Positions 1 to 9,293 of a stretch of DNA of 32,166 nt are shown here, one piece after another. The translations under genes and the position numbers were made by a program. The notes under the pieces were generated by a model, which saw only the letters and a list, made by a program, of their open reading frames with translations, searched no databases and was not told the DNA's origin. The stretch is from positions 1 through 32,166 of the forward strand of contig PBNL01000045.1 in NCBI GenBank assembly GCA_002723115.1. Direction: 5' to 3'. Origin of the DNA: Methanobacteriota archaeon (GTDB lineage: Bacteria; Bacteroidota; Bacteroidia; Flavobacteriales_D; Sanyastnellaceae). Position 1 is the stretch's first letter. Each line of letters opens with the position of its first letter.

Positions 1-115
1 ATAGATTGGTTCCATTTCGTTATATGACTCATGAGATACCAATGATTTTTGCCCTAAACAAAATGGATAGGGAGACGGCAAATCCTAGGTCTGTTGTTAG
101 AACAAACGACTACAA
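1..115 (+). other. Non-SecA sequence at window start, possible translational GTPase fragment
   Basis: The secA frame has stop codons upstream of about position 100, so this stretch is not the natural 5' part of secA. A different frame, from position 3 to a TAA at 117-119, reads RYMTHEIPMIFALNKMDRE and further. NKMD looks like the G4 motif of EF-G-type translational GTPases. The junction with secA sits at a short near-duplication: AAACGACTAC at about 104-113 and AAACGATTAC at 118-127. That suggests a chimeric contig end or a local rearrangement. The GTPase assignment rests on one short motif and is tentative. Confidence 0.45.
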
Positions 116-2788
116 GTAAACGATTACCTAGCGCGACGTGATGCGGAATGGATGGGACCTATATATGAGTTTCACGGATTAACGGTGGATTGTATAGACA
201 AGCATCAACCAAATAGTGAATCTAGACGAGAAGCATATAAGTGCGACATCACATTTGGTACAAACAATGAGTTTGGTTTTGATTACCTGAGAGATAATAT
301 GGCTCAAAGGCCAAGCAGCCTAGTACAGCGTCGTCATCACTATGCAATTGTCGATGAGGTGGATTCAGTTTTGATTGATGAAGCTAGAACACCTCTTATT
401 ATAAGTGGACCAACACCTAAAGGAGATGAACAGGAATTTGATTCACTGAAGCCTATGGTAGTGAAGCTTATTCAAGTTCAACAAAAAGCTGTTCAGGGTT
501 TTCTGTCAGAGGCTAGAAAACTATTGGATGATGGGATTTCAAAACAAGAAAGAGAGGATTCAGGTTTAGCACTTTACAGAGCTTTTAGAGGATTACCTAA
601 GTCCAAACCGTTGATTAAGTTCTTAAGCAACGACGGGATGAAGCAAACTCTTTTAGGAGTTGAGGGATATTACTTGGCTGACAATCAGAGAGAGATGCAT
701 AAGGCAGATGCTGAATTGTATTTCGTGATTGACGAGAAGAACAATCAAATAGAATTAAGTGAAAAGGGTATAGCCTTCCTTACTGAGGGAATGGAAGATG
801 ATGCGTTTTTTACAATGCCAGATCTAGCTACTGAATTAGTTACTGTAGATAGTTCTGAAGGAACTGATGATGAAAAACTTGCTAAGAAGCAAGAGATCAT
901 GAGGGACTACGGAGTTAAGTCTGCGAGAATTCACTCGATGAATCAGCTTCTTAAAGCGTATACTCTTTTTGAGAAGGATGTCGAGTATGTGATAATGGAC
1001 AATAAGGTAAAAATTGTTGACGAGCAGACGGGTCGTATTATGGACGGTCGACGATACAGTGATGGTCTTCACCAAGCTATTGAAGCAAAGGAAAATGTTA
1101 AGATTGAGGCAGCTACTCAAACCTATGCGACTGTAACTCTTCAGAATTATTTCAGGATGTACCACAAATTAAGTGGTATGACTGGTACTGCTGAAACGGA
1201 GGCAGGTGAGTTTTGGGATATTTACAATTTAGATGTAAAGGTTATCCCCACGAATAGACCAATAGCCAGGAAGGATAAAGACGATTTAGTTTATAAGACA
1301 AAGAGAGAAAAGTACAACGCAGTTATTGAAGACGTTGAAGCATTAAGCAAGGAGGGAAGACCAGTATTAGTTGGAACGACTACGGTAGAGGTGAGTGAGC
1401 TACTTTCAAGAATGTTGGATATGAGGGGGCTTAGTCACCAAGTACTAAACGCAAAGCGTCACCAACAGGAAGCGGAGGTTGTAACAAAAGCAGGAGAACC
1501 AGGAACCATAACGATCGCCACAAATATGGCAGGGCGTGGTACTGATATTAAGCTAAGCAATGAAGTTAAGGATGCAGGGGGTCTTGCTATTATTGGTACT
1601 GAGCGTCACGACTCTCGTCGAGTTGACAGACAGTTAAGAGGTCGTTCAGGTCGTCAGGGTGATCCGGGATCTTCTCAATTCTACGCTTCATTAGAGGACG
1701 ATTTGATGAGACTGTTTGGGTCGGATAGAGTTGCCAAAATGATGGATAAGATGGGGCATCAAGAGGGGGAAGTGATCCAACATAAAATGATTTCTAGATC
1801 TATTGAAAGAGCCCAAACTAAGGTTGAGGAAAACAACTTTGGGGTTCGTAAAAGACTTTTAGAATACGACGATGTAATGAATGCTCAACGTGAGGTGATT
1901 TACAAAAAGCGTCGTCACGCTCTTCATGGAGATAGAATCAGAACAGACATTGCTAACATGTTCTTTGAGCTTGTAGAGATGAATGTAGACATAAACCATG
2001 AGCACAAGGATTTCGAAAACTTCAAGTTGGGAATGCTAGCTCAAATGGGTATTGATTCTCCTGTTTCAGAAGAGCAATTCTTATCTGCTAAAGCGGACAA
2101 TCTTATTTATGAGATTTACTCAAAAGCTGAAGAGAATTACAGAGCTAAATTGGATGAGCTAGCTACAAGAGCTCACCCTGTAATTAAAAGAGTATTTGAC
2201 GATGAGTCAAATGACTTTAAGAGCATATTAGTTCCTTTTACTGATGGTAGAAAGACTATTCAGGTTAGCACAGATATTGAAGAAAGTGTTGCGACTGAGG
2301 CAAAGAGTGTCATGAAGTCTCTTGAAAAACAAGTCGTACTTGCAGTAATTGATCAGCATTGGAAGGAGCACTTAAGATCAATGGATGACTTGCGTTCAAA
2401 CGTTCAGCACGCCCGTCATGAACAAAAGGATCCACTCCTTATATATAAGTTTGAATCTTACGAACTATTTAAGAAGATGGTAAGTAAGGTCAATGCTGAA
2501 GTTGCTTCCTTCTTAATGAAGTGCACTATTCCAACTAACCCCAACGAGCAAAAGATAAGCCAAGCACGTAGGGTGGAAAAGGCACCACAGGGTACGACAT
2601 CAAAAGCGGGTGTTGAGAATTTGGCTCAACAGAATATGAGAAGACCTGCTAGAGGTGGACTTGCTCCTGGTAGAAGGCCAGCGAGACCACAAAAAGTTCA
2701 GCCTATTAGAACTGAAAAGAAGATTCAGCCTAATTCACCTTGTCCTTGTGGTTCAGGAAAGAAGTACAAGAAGTGTCACGGCAAATAA
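116..2788 (+). CDS. secA: Preprotein translocase subunit SecA, 5'-truncated
   Basis: ATPase motor that drives unfolded proteins through SecYEG. Homology begins at [13 protein letters not shown] (116 onward), upstream of the first ATG at 152, so that ATG is internal and the true N-terminus, including the Walker A loop, is missing. Visible features are the [16 protein letters not shown] motif, Walker B with [15 protein letters not shown], the MTGTAETE motif, the second helicase domain with [10 protein letters not shown] and [14 protein letters not shown], the helical scaffold and wing region, and a C-terminal zinc motif [14 protein letters not shown] (C-x-C-x8-C-H) that usually binds SecB or ribosomes. 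About 890 residues are present. The long insertion in the first nucleotide-binding domain fits the larger Bacteroidota SecA. The gene is convergent with the DUF72 gene and overlaps its end by 13 bp. Identity is certain; the truncation comes from the odd sequence at 1-115. Confidence 0.97.
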   Translation, partial: VNDYLARRDAEWMGPIYEFHGLTVDCIDKHQPNSESRREAYKCDITFGTNNEFGFDYLRDNMAQRPSSLVQRRHHYAIVDEVDSVLIDEARTPLIISGPTPKGDEQEFDSLKPMVVKLIQVQQKAVQGFLSEARKLLDDGISKQEREDSGLALYRAFRGLPKSKPLIKFLSNDGMKQTLLGVEGYYLADNQREMHKADAELYFVIDEKNNQIELSEKGIAFLTEGMEDDAFFTMPDLATELVTVDSSEGTDDEKLAKKQEIMRDYGVKSARIHSMNQLLKAYTLFEKDVEYVIMDNKVKIVDEQTGRIMDGRRYSDGLHQAIEAKENVKIEAATQTYATVTLQNYFRMYHKLSGMTGTAETEAGEFWDIYNLDVKVIPTNRPIARKDKDDLVYKTKREKYNAVIEDVEALSKEGRPVLVGTTTVEVSELLSRMLDMRGLSHQVLNAKRHQQEAEVVTKAGEPGTITIATNMAGRGTDIKLSNEVKDAGGLAIIGTERHDSRRVDRQLRGRSGRQGDPGSSQFYASLEDDLMRLFGSDRVAKMMDKMGHQEGEVIQHKMISRSIERAQTKVEENNFGVRKRLLEYDDVMNAQREVIYKKRRHALHGDRIRTDIANMFFELVEMNVDINHEHKDFENFKLGMLAQMGIDSPVSEEQFLSAKADNLIYEIYSKAEENYRAKLDELATRAHPVIKRVFDDESNDFKSILVPFTDGRKTIQVSTDIEESVATEAKSVMKSLEKQVVLAVIDQHWKEHLRSMDDLRSNVQHARHEQKDPLLIYKFESYELFKKMVSKVNAEVASFLMKCTIPTNPNEQKISQARRVEKAPQGTTSKAGVENLAQQNMRRPARGGLAPGRRPARPQKVQPIRTEKKIQPNSPCPCGSGKKYKKCHGK

Positions 2789-3639
2789 AGGTTAGGGGCC
2801 TTTACTTTAACATCTAACACACTCTCACATAGATCTGCGAATTCGATGCAGGTATAAGGTGTGTGTACACTATTGGTTTGGTGTACAAGGAAATAAAATG
2901 ATTCTACTTTATTGGTTTCGCTCAACCAGCTCGCCCAATTTTTAAGTCTTATTGAATCAGAATCGTGACCATCATAACCACCAAATCTTACTATAACAAA
3001 AGGAGCTGTTACTTTCATATGTAGTGCATCACGCCTGCCTGCTGTGTCGCTTATGACTGATCCTATTCCAAGTTTGGCTAACTCATCCCAAATCCAATCA
3101 CTTTCCTTATTGAACCAACTTGGATGTCTAAATTCAATAGCCATCTTTAAATCTCTTGGCCAAGCATCTAGATATCTAAATAATTTCTCAGCGTGATTTG
3201 ACGAATATTGTGGAGGGAGCTGCAGAAAAGCGGGGCCTAGTTTTTTTCCTAGCGCAAGCATGCCCTCAATGAAATCATCAGTTGGACCATCACAATTATT
3301 GAATCTTCTATAATGTGAAATTATAGCTGGGAACTTAGGGCAAAACTCAAAATCCTCAGGCATTAAATCTGCCCATGATGCCATTTTATCAGGCGAGTAA
3401 ATTCTGTAATGTGTAGCATTGAATTCTATATTTCCAAACTGCTTTCCATAATGAGCAGGCCAAGTTCTCATGGGATCCTTTTGGGGATAAACGGATCCAC
3501 GCCATGGCCTAATCGTCCACATTGTGCCGCCTACAGAAATTTTGGGTTTAGAGAAATGCTCCTCAATTTTAAAATGTGACTGAGGCAAAGCCCAATCCAT
3601 CCCTTTAAGTTCAGCTCTATCGACCTTTCCAAATTTCAC
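2776..3639 (-). CDS. DUF72 domain protein (YecE-like)
   Basis: 287 residues, full length for the DUF72 family, a TIM-barrel-like group of unknown biochemical role. Family hallmarks are [13 protein letters not shown] near residue 70, the CPKFP segment, [12 protein letters not shown] near 130, and [10 protein letters not shown] near 170. The start is a GTG giving [11 protein letters not shown]; from memory, flavobacterial relatives begin with a similar MKFGKVD. A -7-like TAGGTTTG lies only 4 nt upstream, so the mRNA is probably leaderless. The 3' end overlaps secA by 13 bp in convergent orientation with no hairpin visible between them. The function cannot be stated from sequence. Confidence 0.88.
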   Translation of the reverse strand: MKFGKVDRAELKGMDWALPQSHFKIEEHFSKPKISVGGTMWTIRPWRGSVYPQKDPMRTWPAHYGKQFGNIEFNATHYRIYSPDKMASWADLMPEDFEFCPKFPAIISHYRRFNNCDGPTDDFIEGMLALGKKLGPAFLQLPPQYSSNHAEKLFRYLDAWPRDLKMAIEFRHPSWFNKESDWIWDELAKLGIGSVISDTAGRRDALHMKVTAPFVIVRFGGYDGHDSDSIRLKNWASWLSETNKVESFYFLVHQTNSVHTPYTCIEFADLCESVLDVKVKAPNLYLP

Positions 3640-3643
3640 TCTA

Positions 3644-3651
3644 CAAACCTA
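3644..3651 (-). promoter_or_regulatory. -7 promoter box TAGGTTTG for the DUF72 gene
   Basis: Exact match to the Bacteroidota -7 consensus TAnnTTTG on the minus strand. Only 4 nt separate it from the GTG start, so transcription would begin at or next to the start codon. No clear -33 TTG was found at the usual spacing. Confidence 0.5.
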
Positions 3652-3709
3652 AGGTGTTCACAGGTGAATTTAGATTTCAATTATAGATGATTAGTGCAAG
3701 ATTAGCGCT

Positions 3710-4381
3710 GTGATAAAATTTTTGGGAGAGTTGGTGCTAGAGGCTGTAGTTCCGAGAACATGTATTACATGTTTAGAGCCTTTAGGTTTGAATGGTGGGG
3801 TATATGAATATTGTGATAAATGCACTTTGGATTGGTTTTTATTCGAATCAAACAATGTAAGCAGGGTATTAATATTGGAGAGGTTTAACTCTGTTTGGAC
3901 TAAGGCGGGTTTCAGGATGAAAGAAGGCACCACCTTAGATTTAATTTATAAGTGTAAGTATTCAGGAAGACCTAAAATGCTGAAAGATCTGGGGAAGTGG
4001 GTTGCAAATCATCATCCTCTACCTCATGACGATGTTGTGTTAATTCCAATACCTCTACACTGGAAAAGAAAATTTAGAAGGGGATATAATCAAGCTGAAT
4101 TGTTAGCAAGGGGCATGGGGGAAGTTTGGAATGTGGAGTTGGATTGTTGGTCTCTTAAAAGAGATATTCACAAAAAATCCCTTACGGGATCAGACAGAAG
4201 AGAGAGATCGAAAGATGTTGAAGAGGTTTTCTATTTCAACCCAGGTTACTCTGAAACTGAAACACCAGTTGTTTTGATTGATGATGTCCTTACAACGGGT
4301 GCTACACTTAGGACTTGTAGGAAAATATTAGAAGAAAATGGCAGGATTGTACTTGGTGCTGCAGTTCTTGCGTTAGCCTAG
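3710..4381 (+). CDS. comF: ComF family phosphoribosyltransferase-like protein
   Basis: 223 residues from a GTG start, the usual length of ComF proteins. The N-terminal CITC and CDKC pairs (about residues 18-38) look like the four-cysteine zinc site of the family. IPIPLHWKRKFRRGYNQAELLA near 115-135 and the PRPP-binding loop VVLIDDVLTTGATLRTC near 190-205 complete the type I phosphoribosyltransferase fold. In naturally competent bacteria ComF acts in DNA uptake and recombination; in most others its substrate is unknown. A TAGATTTC at 3671-3678 is a possible weak -7 box. The gene is divergent from the DUF72 gene and is followed 11 nt later by the promoter of the next gene. Confidence 0.9.
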   Translation: MIKFLGELVLEAVVPRTCITCLEPLGLNGGVYEYCDKCTLDWFLFESNNVSRVLILERFNSVWTKAGFRMKEGTTLDLIYKCKYSGRPKMLKDLGKWVANHHPLPHDDVVLIPIPLHWKRKFRRGYNQAELLARGMGEVWNVELDCWSLKRDIHKKSLTGSDRRERSKDVEEVFYFNPGYSETETPVVLIDDVLTTGATLRTCRKILEENGRIVLGAAVLALA

Positions 4382-4391
4382 TTATAAAATC

Positions 4392-4399
4392 TATCTTTG
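4392..4399 (+). promoter_or_regulatory. -7 promoter box TATCTTTG for the methionine sulfoxide reductase gene
   Basis: Exact TAnnTTTG match placed after the comF stop codon. The downstream ATG at 4406 is only 6 nt away, so the transcript is predicted to be leaderless. The box also rules out the alternative TTG start at 4397, which lies inside it. Confidence 0.6.
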
Positions 4400-4405
4400 G
4401 CGACC

Positions 4406-4861
4406 ATGCCTCTAACATCAAATACCATAGCCCAAGTCGATTCATTGATTTCTTCGGAATCTAACAATGTGGCAAATATGGCAAACATCAGCGCTCATCT
4501 GATGACTGAAACTAATTGGCATTGGATAGGGTTTTATATTGTTGATGCTCTTCGTGACGAGTTAGTACTAGGGCCATTTCAAGGTCCAGTTGCTTGTACT
4601 AGACTGAAGAGAGGGAAAGGTGTTTGTGCAAAATCTTGGGAGACGAACTCTACAGTTGTCATACCTAATGTACACGAGTTTGAAGGTCACGTAGCTTGTT
4701 CTTCACTGAGTAATTCAGAGATAGTTATTCCTGTCAGAAAATCTGGTAGGGTAGTTGCTGTTTTAGATATTGACAGTATTGAATACGATGATTTTTCTAG
4801 CGATCAGCAAAGAATTTTAGAAAACATAGTCAAAAAATTGGAGGAGCGATGGGTAGATTAA
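4406..4861 (+). CDS. msrC: Free methionine-R-sulfoxide reductase, GAF domain
   Basis: 151 residues forming one GAF domain of the fRMsr (YebR/MsrC) family, which reduces free L-methionine-R-sulfoxide with a cysteine relay recharged by thioredoxin. Family motifs are NWHWIGFYIV, LGPFQGPVAC, GKGVC and HVACSS...SEIVIP. The three cysteines fall at 64, 74 and 98. Their spacing of 10 and 24 residues is the same as in the E. coli enzyme (84, 94, 118), so the protein should be active. ATG 4406 is preferred over the in-frame TTG at 4397 because the latter lies inside the -7 box. The 3' end overlaps the lipoprotein gene by 13 bp, indicating co-transcription. Confidence 0.93.
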   Translation: MPLTSNTIAQVDSLISSESNNVANMANISAHLMTETNWHWIGFYIVDALRDELVLGPFQGPVACTRLKRGKGVCAKSWETNSTVVIPNVHEFEGHVACSSLSNSEIVIPVRKSGRVVAVLDIDSIEYDDFSSDQQRILENIVKKLEERWVD

Positions 4862-6417
4862 TTGTTCTTATTGCGATTGTGTTACTTGCATTTTCATGCG
4901 CACAGGTGGGTTTGCCAACGGGAGGAGAAAAGGATGTTACTCCACCCCAAGTATTGAGTGCTACTCCTTCTTTAGGCCAAACCAACATCCCAACCACACC
5001 CGGGGGGATGGTATCATTCGAATTCGACGAGTATGTAAATGTTCGCCAACTAAGTGCTCAACTTCTCGTGTCACCCCCACTCCAAAAACCTGTCGAATGG
5101 GTGATGAAGGGACAGACCGTATACTTTTTTTGGTCTGAAGAATTACAAAAGGATAAGACCTATATATTTCAATTTGGAGATGCGATCGTTGATCTAAACG
5201 AGGGCAATGCTGCGAGCGAATTGATGCATGCATTTTCTACTGGTGCACAAATGGATACGTTAAGTATTTCAGGTTCTGTTGTAGATGTGTTTTCAAATGA
5301 AAAGCAAAAAGGGAAAAGGGTGTTTGTGTATGATTGGGATGTGCCTGTAGATTCTATTTTGACGGGGTCTTTACCTCAATTTGTAACATCGACTGATGAT
5401 GATGGAGCGTTTAAAGTAAGCTATATGCCGGAGGGTGAATACAGACTGCTGTCGATAGATGACGTTGATAGAAATTATGTTTGGACTGATGGAGAGGCGC
5501 TAGCTCTTTGTCCAAATAAGATAGTTCTGACTAAGAATGATACTTTGGAAAATGATTTGTTGATGCAAAAGACACATGACATCGATGTAAAGTATTTTGT
5601 AGGGGCTTCAAGAGATAGTTTGGGGTTGATAAAAATGGAACTGAGTGGGGAACTTGGGAGTATTGATGAAATAGAAGCACCTGGTTTAGAAAAGCACAAT
5701 TCAGGAACAGATCTATGGATTTGGGGGCATCCTATTGATGTTGATCCAAGCACTATCATTTGGAAATCTGCGGACACGTTAGTTGTTGCTGATGAAGAGC
5801 CTATTGACCTTGTTGATTTCAAATTTGTTAAAGGACCTGAAGGGAAGCAGGTATCTGGGTCGACTGCTAAGTTTGAGTTTTCAAGGCCTGTTACGTTTTT
5901 AAAGCCAAACCTTATGAAGCTCACTCGAGGGGATAGTGTTGAGGTTGAGATTAAAGGGGTGGCGATATCTGAGGAGAATCCGTTTGAGATTGAGGTCGAG
6001 GCGTCGTTTGGGCGGGGCGATGTTGTGGAGTTCACAATGTTGCCAGGATCGGTTGAGGGGCAGGGGCGTCAGTTTTTGTCCGATACGCTGAAGTCGAAGT
6101 GGTCTACTTTTAAATTGAGCGAGCTTTCCGAGCTTGTTGTTAGTGTTGATGCTGAGGGGTGGCTTGAGCTGATTTCAGCAAATGGGACAGTGGTTAAGGT
6201 GGTGGATTTAGAGAGAGGAATGGAGCCTTTGCGTTTCAAGAATTTGACTCCAGGTTCGTATGCTCTGAGATGGCTTGGTGATCCGAATTCGAATGGAATG
6301 TGGGACGGGGTGAGTCTTGAGGATTGGAGATTGCCAGAGCCGGCAAGGGTGATGCCTTCTAACATTAAGGTTAGGGCAGATTGGACTCACGAAGTGAGTT
6401 GGGATGTGTACGAGTAA
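4849..6417 (+). CDS. Ig-like domain (Big_5/SbsA-type) lipoprotein
   Basis: 522 residues. The N-terminus MGRLIVLIAIVLLAFSCAQVG is a lipoprotein signal with a lipobox ending at Cys17, so the protein is probably anchored in the outer membrane or periplasm. PTGGEKDVTPPQVLSATPSLGQ after the Cys and the following Ig-like domain (about 30-130) match a widespread Bacteroidota family of Ig-like lipoproteins with no assigned function. The middle contains a carboxypeptidase-regulatory-like beta-sandwich (about 135-200), and the C-terminal part ends with a GSYALRWLGDPNSNGMWDG segment typical of the family. It overlaps the upstream reductase gene by 13 bp and its stop codon directly abuts the convergent ktrA-like gene. 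The last third is noticeably G-rich on the coding strand compared with its start. Confidence 0.85.
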   Translation: MGRLIVLIAIVLLAFSCAQVGLPTGGEKDVTPPQVLSATPSLGQTNIPTTPGGMVSFEFDEYVNVRQLSAQLLVSPPLQKPVEWVMKGQTVYFFWSEELQKDKTYIFQFGDAIVDLNEGNAASELMHAFSTGAQMDTLSISGSVVDVFSNEKQKGKRVFVYDWDVPVDSILTGSLPQFVTSTDDDGAFKVSYMPEGEYRLLSIDDVDRNYVWTDGEALALCPNKIVLTKNDTLENDLLMQKTHDIDVKYFVGASRDSLGLIKMELSGELGSIDEIEAPGLEKHNSGTDLWIWGHPIDVDPSTIIWKSADTLVVADEEPIDLVDFKFVKGPEGKQVSGSTAKFEFSRPVTFLKPNLMKLTRGDSVEVEIKGVAISEENPFEIEVEASFGRGDVVEFTMLPGSVEGQGRQFLSDTLKSKWSTFKLSELSELVVSVDAEGWLELISANGTVVKVVDLERGMEPLRFKNLTPGSYALRWLGDPNSNGMWDGVSLEDWRLPEPARVMPSNIKVRADWTHEVSWDVYE

Positions 6418-6424
6418 TTACTCG
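6411..6424. repeat. 14-bp palindrome at the junction of two convergent stop codons
   Basis: CGAGTAATTACTCG is a perfect palindrome built from the last codons (GAG TAA) of the genes on both strands, with no intergenic base. It may act as a small bidirectional terminator, although it is short and lacks a T-tract. Confidence 0.5.
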
Positions 6425-7113
6425 TTTATCTCCAAGAATTTTTTAACCGACTTGAGGGAGCCAAACACAACTAAAGTGTCAGTTTCGCGAATTTTAGTAT
6501 CGGGCTGAGGAACACCTATAATGTGCTCATTTATGGTCTTTTGACCATTTTCTTCCTCCTCGAATTCTCTTCTAATTGTGATTAGTCGCAATTCGTATTT
6601 AGAGCCCAAAGAAATTTCTCTTAAAGATCTTCCCCAGCAATTTCTTGGAGCTTTGATTTCAGCTATCTCGTACTCGTCAGGTAGCTGAAGGAAACCCATG
6701 ATGCTTGGATTGATAAGTCTTTCTGACACTACAGATGCTACCTCACTTTCAGGGCTAAGAATTTCTTCAACACCAAGTGAACTTAGAATTCTCTGCTGGT
6801 TAGCATCGTTTGCTCTAACGATAATTCTGGGTATTCCTAAGTCAAGAAGATTAAGAGTCGTTAGGACTGTTGCTTCAAAGTTTTCGCCTATTGCAACTAC
6901 TGCTGCGTCCATGTCTTGAACGTTTTGGCCTAATATAGCCTTCTTATCTGTAGCGTCTAAAGTGACTGCTAAAGCAACCTCATCCTTCAGATTCTCAGCC
7001 CTTTCAGGTTTTGAATCAAAAGTGAAAACTTCGGCACCTCTCTTTGCCAGCGAAAGAGCAATTTGAGTCCCATATCTTCCAGTTCCAAAAACTGCGAATC
7101 TTGACTTTATCAT
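6418..7113 (-). CDS. KtrA/TrkA-type potassium channel regulatory protein
   Basis: 231 residues with an RCK_N Rossmann domain followed by an RCK_C domain, the architecture of KtrA-like cytoplasmic rings that gate Ktr/Trk potassium transporters in response to nucleotides. The nucleotide-binding loop is FGTGRYG near residues 9-15, with the acidic residue of strand 2 in FTFDSKPE. The RCK_C half runs from about 145 to the end. It starts 4 nt after kynU, so it is the last gene of this minus-strand run. No KtrB-type membrane partner is visible in the window, so it must act with a transporter encoded elsewhere. Confidence 0.9.
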   Translation of the reverse strand: MIKSRFAVFGTGRYGTQIALSLAKRGAEVFTFDSKPERAENLKDEVALAVTLDATDKKAILGQNVQDMDAAVVAIGENFEATVLTTLNLLDLGIPRIIVRANDANQQRILSSLGVEEILSPESEVASVVSERLINPSIMGFLQLPDEYEIAEIKAPRNCWGRSLREISLGSKYELRLITIRREFEEEENGQKTINEHIIGVPQPDTKIRETDTLVVFGSLKSVKKFLEINE

Positions 7114-7117
7114 GTTG

Positions 7118-8389
7118 CTAATTTATAGAGTCTTGAAGAATAAGCCCAAACCTAGCGATATCCTCAAATGAATTGTAAAGAGGGACTGGAGCCATTCGGA
7201 TAACAGCAGGCTCTCGCCAATCAACGATTACTCCATTTGCAGATAATTTTTCGAAGAGTTCGCGCCCCTGACCGTGTGCAACAATGCTGAGTTGGCAGCC
7301 ACGTTCAGAATGATTTGAAGGAGTGATGATTTCGAGATTTGTGCTTGTTGCTTCGGCAACTTTTTCAATTGTTTGTTCGAGGTAATCAGTAAGCCTCAAA
7401 GCTCTTTCTCTCAACACATCCATTCCTCCAGCGTCTTCAAATATTTTGAGAGAAGCCAGGTGTATTGCCATGTTCAATACTGGGGCATTGCTCATCTGCC
7501 ATGATTCAGCTGTACCCATGCTTAAATAATCTGGGTCCATCTTGAATCTGGTTTCCTTATCGTGTCCCCACCAACCCTCAAGTCGAGGAAGCCCAGCATT
7601 GTGATGCTTTTCATGAATGAAAAGCCCACCTACAGAACCTGGACCAGAATTCAAGTATTTATATGTACACCAACAGGCAAAATCCACTTCCATTTCATGG
7701 AGTTGTAACGGAACGTTACCCGCTGCGTGAGCAAGATCAAATCCGCACATTGCACCAACGCCGTGAGCCGCATCAGTGATTGCCTTAAGATCATGAAGCT
7801 GTCCAGTATAATAGTTCACTCCACCCATCATCACAGTTGCAAGTTTCTCGCCAGCCCCATCAATAGCACTCAATACGTCTTCAAGACGTATTAGATTTTC
7901 ACCATCTCTTGGAGCGATCTCGATTAAATCAGTATCGGGATTGCCGCCGTGAAAAGCGATTTGGCTTAGTAGAGCATACCTATCAGAAGGGAATGCCTTT
8001 GCCTCGCAAATGATTTTTTTTCTCGATCCTTGAGGATTGTAAAAGCTAACCAGCAAAAGATGAAGATTAACTGTAAGCGCATTCATAGCGACTACTTCTG
8101 AGGGTTTGGCTCCTACAATAGCAGCTAGTTTTTCAGAGAATAATTCGTGATAATGCATCCAAGGATGTCTAGCCCTGAAGTGTCCCTCTACACCGTGTTC
8201 TGCCCAATCATCAAGCTCCACTTGCAAAGCTTCCTTTGCCGACGTAGGCTGCAATCCCAAACTATTTCCAGTAAAGTAAAGTGCATTATAACCGTTGTGC
8301 TGAGGGAAAATAAATTGCTCCCTGAATCTGCTCAACGGATCAGCAGCATCGAGTGCCTGCGCCTCAGAAATCGAAATTTGACTTTGCAT
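7118..8389 (-). CDS. kynU: Kynureninase
   Basis: PLP enzyme that cleaves kynurenine or 3-hydroxykynurenine to (3-hydroxy)anthranilate and alanine. About 423 residues from ATG 8389, normal for the family. Visible motifs are PQHNGYNALYFTGNSLGLQP near the N-terminus, WAEHGVEGHF, the MNALTVNLHLL segment, FDLAHAAGN, the PLP-binding lysine in CWCTYKYLNSGPGSVGG, and a C-terminal RMAPVPLYNSFED. A longer reading from a TTG at 8434 would overlap the upstream gene and has no support. A TAAATTTG box 18 nt upstream of the ATG favours 8389. Together with the dioxygenase at 19729-20259 it covers two consecutive kynurenine-pathway steps. Tryptophan dioxygenase and kynurenine monooxygenase are not in the window. 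Confidence 0.96.
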   Translation of the reverse strand: MQSQISISEAQALDAADPLSRFREQFIFPQHNGYNALYFTGNSLGLQPTSAKEALQVELDDWAEHGVEGHFRARHPWMHYHELFSEKLAAIVGAKPSEVVAMNALTVNLHLLLVSFYNPQGSRKKIICEAKAFPSDRYALLSQIAFHGGNPDTDLIEIAPRDGENLIRLEDVLSAIDGAGEKLATVMMGGVNYYTGQLHDLKAITDAAHGVGAMCGFDLAHAAGNVPLQLHEMEVDFACWCTYKYLNSGPGSVGGLFIHEKHHNAGLPRLEGWWGHDKETRFKMDPDYLSMGTAESWQMSNAPVLNMAIHLASLKIFEDAGGMDVLRERALRLTDYLEQTIEKVAEATSTNLEIITPSNHSERGCQLSIVAHGQGRELFEKLSANGVIVDWREPAVIRMAPVPLYNSFEDIARFGLILQDSIN

Positions 8390-8407
8390 TTGATGTAAAG
8401 ATTGAGG

Positions 8408-8415
8408 CAAATTTA
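8408..8415 (-). promoter_or_regulatory. -7 promoter box TAAATTTG for kynU
   Basis: Exact TAnnTTTG match on the minus strand, lying just past the stop of the UbiA-like gene and 18 nt before the kynU ATG. A TTG sits about 16 nt further upstream, close to the expected -33 position. It implies that kynU can be transcribed independently of the membrane-protein gene. Confidence 0.5.
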
Positions 8416-8417
8416 AG

Positions 8418-9236
8418 TTAGTCGCAAAGAACAAATAACTGAAGGAGTAGTAATCCGTCTAAGAGGATGCTGTAGTACCATTCGCCGCGGTAGGGTTTGT
8501 AAACTATTGGGTTCAAAAAAACCACAGTAAAGATTGCGTGTAATGCCAATAAATTTTCTCCCATCATAGCCCAAACCACACCAGCACCCATCACCAAAGC
8601 ACACGCAACCCACAGCGACCTCACCACACCCCAAACCATAGGAACAGTCCTCATCTCTTCCCAGTCCACATTCAAGTCCCTCACATCAAATGGAATGGTC
8701 AAACCTGCGATGTAGAGCACCCTTGCAGCACAAACCCAACTCCACTCACCACCACCCACCATCATCACCGGAAGCACCACAGTAGCCCCTCCCCAAACCA
8801 AGCTCAACATAGGCAACTTCATCCCCGCCCTCTCCCTCAACGACTTCCGCCCCGGCAATATCGCATACCCCAGTCCCGCTCCCCCGAGCCCGGCGAGCAA
8901 AACCAACGTCTCCACATCAAACATCGACCACACCTGTGTTATCACGGCCACCCAAATCAGCCCCCACCCTAAAATCAACCACCCCCCAAACTTCAGTAAG
9001 TACTCCAACCGCTCGGCTGGCACGCCTGACGGCGAGGTTTGGGCTTTTATATAACGCTGAATAGAATAACCCAAACCGGTGCAACACCCAACAAACCCAG
9101 CGACCCCTAAATCCACCTCAAGATCGAGCGCCACAAATACAGCAACAACACATGCTACAGACCCCAAGGCTATGAGCAAATGCGAGAAGCCTAAGAACCT
9201 AACAATCAAGTCTGAGACTTGTGAGGAAAAAGTCAT
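8418..9236 (-). CDS. UbiA-like multi-pass membrane protein
   Basis: 272 residues with roughly eight hydrophobic segments. It resembles a Bacteroidota membrane protein family distantly related to UbiA prenyltransferases. The conserved stretches I recognise are KSLRERAGMKLPMLSLVWGG near the middle and IPFDVRDLNVDWEEMRTVP near residue 190, the latter resembling the second Asp-rich motif region of UbiA. The first DDxxD-type motif typical of active UbiA enzymes is not evident, so enzymatic activity is uncertain. The coding strand is very G-rich (Val, Gly, Trp, Ala codons), unlike the AT-rich neighbours. A CACCTTTG, one mismatch from the -7 consensus, lies 4 nt before its ATG. It is first in the minus-strand run with kynU and the ktrA-like gene. 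Confidence 0.65.
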   Translation of the reverse strand: MTFSSQVSDLIVRFLGFSHLLIALGSVACVVAVFVALDLEVDLGVAGFVGCCTGLGYSIQRYIKAQTSPSGVPAERLEYLLKFGGWLILGWGLIWVAVITQVWSMFDVETLVLLAGLGGAGLGYAILPGRKSLRERAGMKLPMLSLVWGGATVVLPVMMVGGGEWSWVCAARVLYIAGLTIPFDVRDLNVDWEEMRTVPMVWGVVRSLWVACALVMGAGVVWAMMGENLLALHAIFTVVFLNPIVYKPYRGEWYYSILLDGLLLLQLFVLCD

Positions 9237-9267
9237 GGAACAAAGGTGAGAAATTAATGGCTGAAGA

Positions 9268-9275
9268 TATCTTTG
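9268..9275 (+). promoter_or_regulatory. -7 promoter box TATCTTTG for gcvP
   Basis: Exact TAnnTTTG match in the 57-bp divergent intergenic region, 18 nt before the gcvP ATG. The usual -33 TTG is not obvious. Confidence 0.55.
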
Positions 9276-9293
9276 TGCTTTCTTTTATAGAGT

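Noticed and set aside
5475..6035. 186-codon minus-strand frame inside the lipoprotein gene
   Set aside because: Antisense shadow with Ser/Thr/Pro-rich low-information sequence and no start context; the plus-strand protein is a recognisable family.
8390..8434. N-terminal extension of kynureninase from a TTG at 8434
   Set aside because: It overlaps the upstream gene, includes a consensus -7 box, and adds residues not typical of the family.
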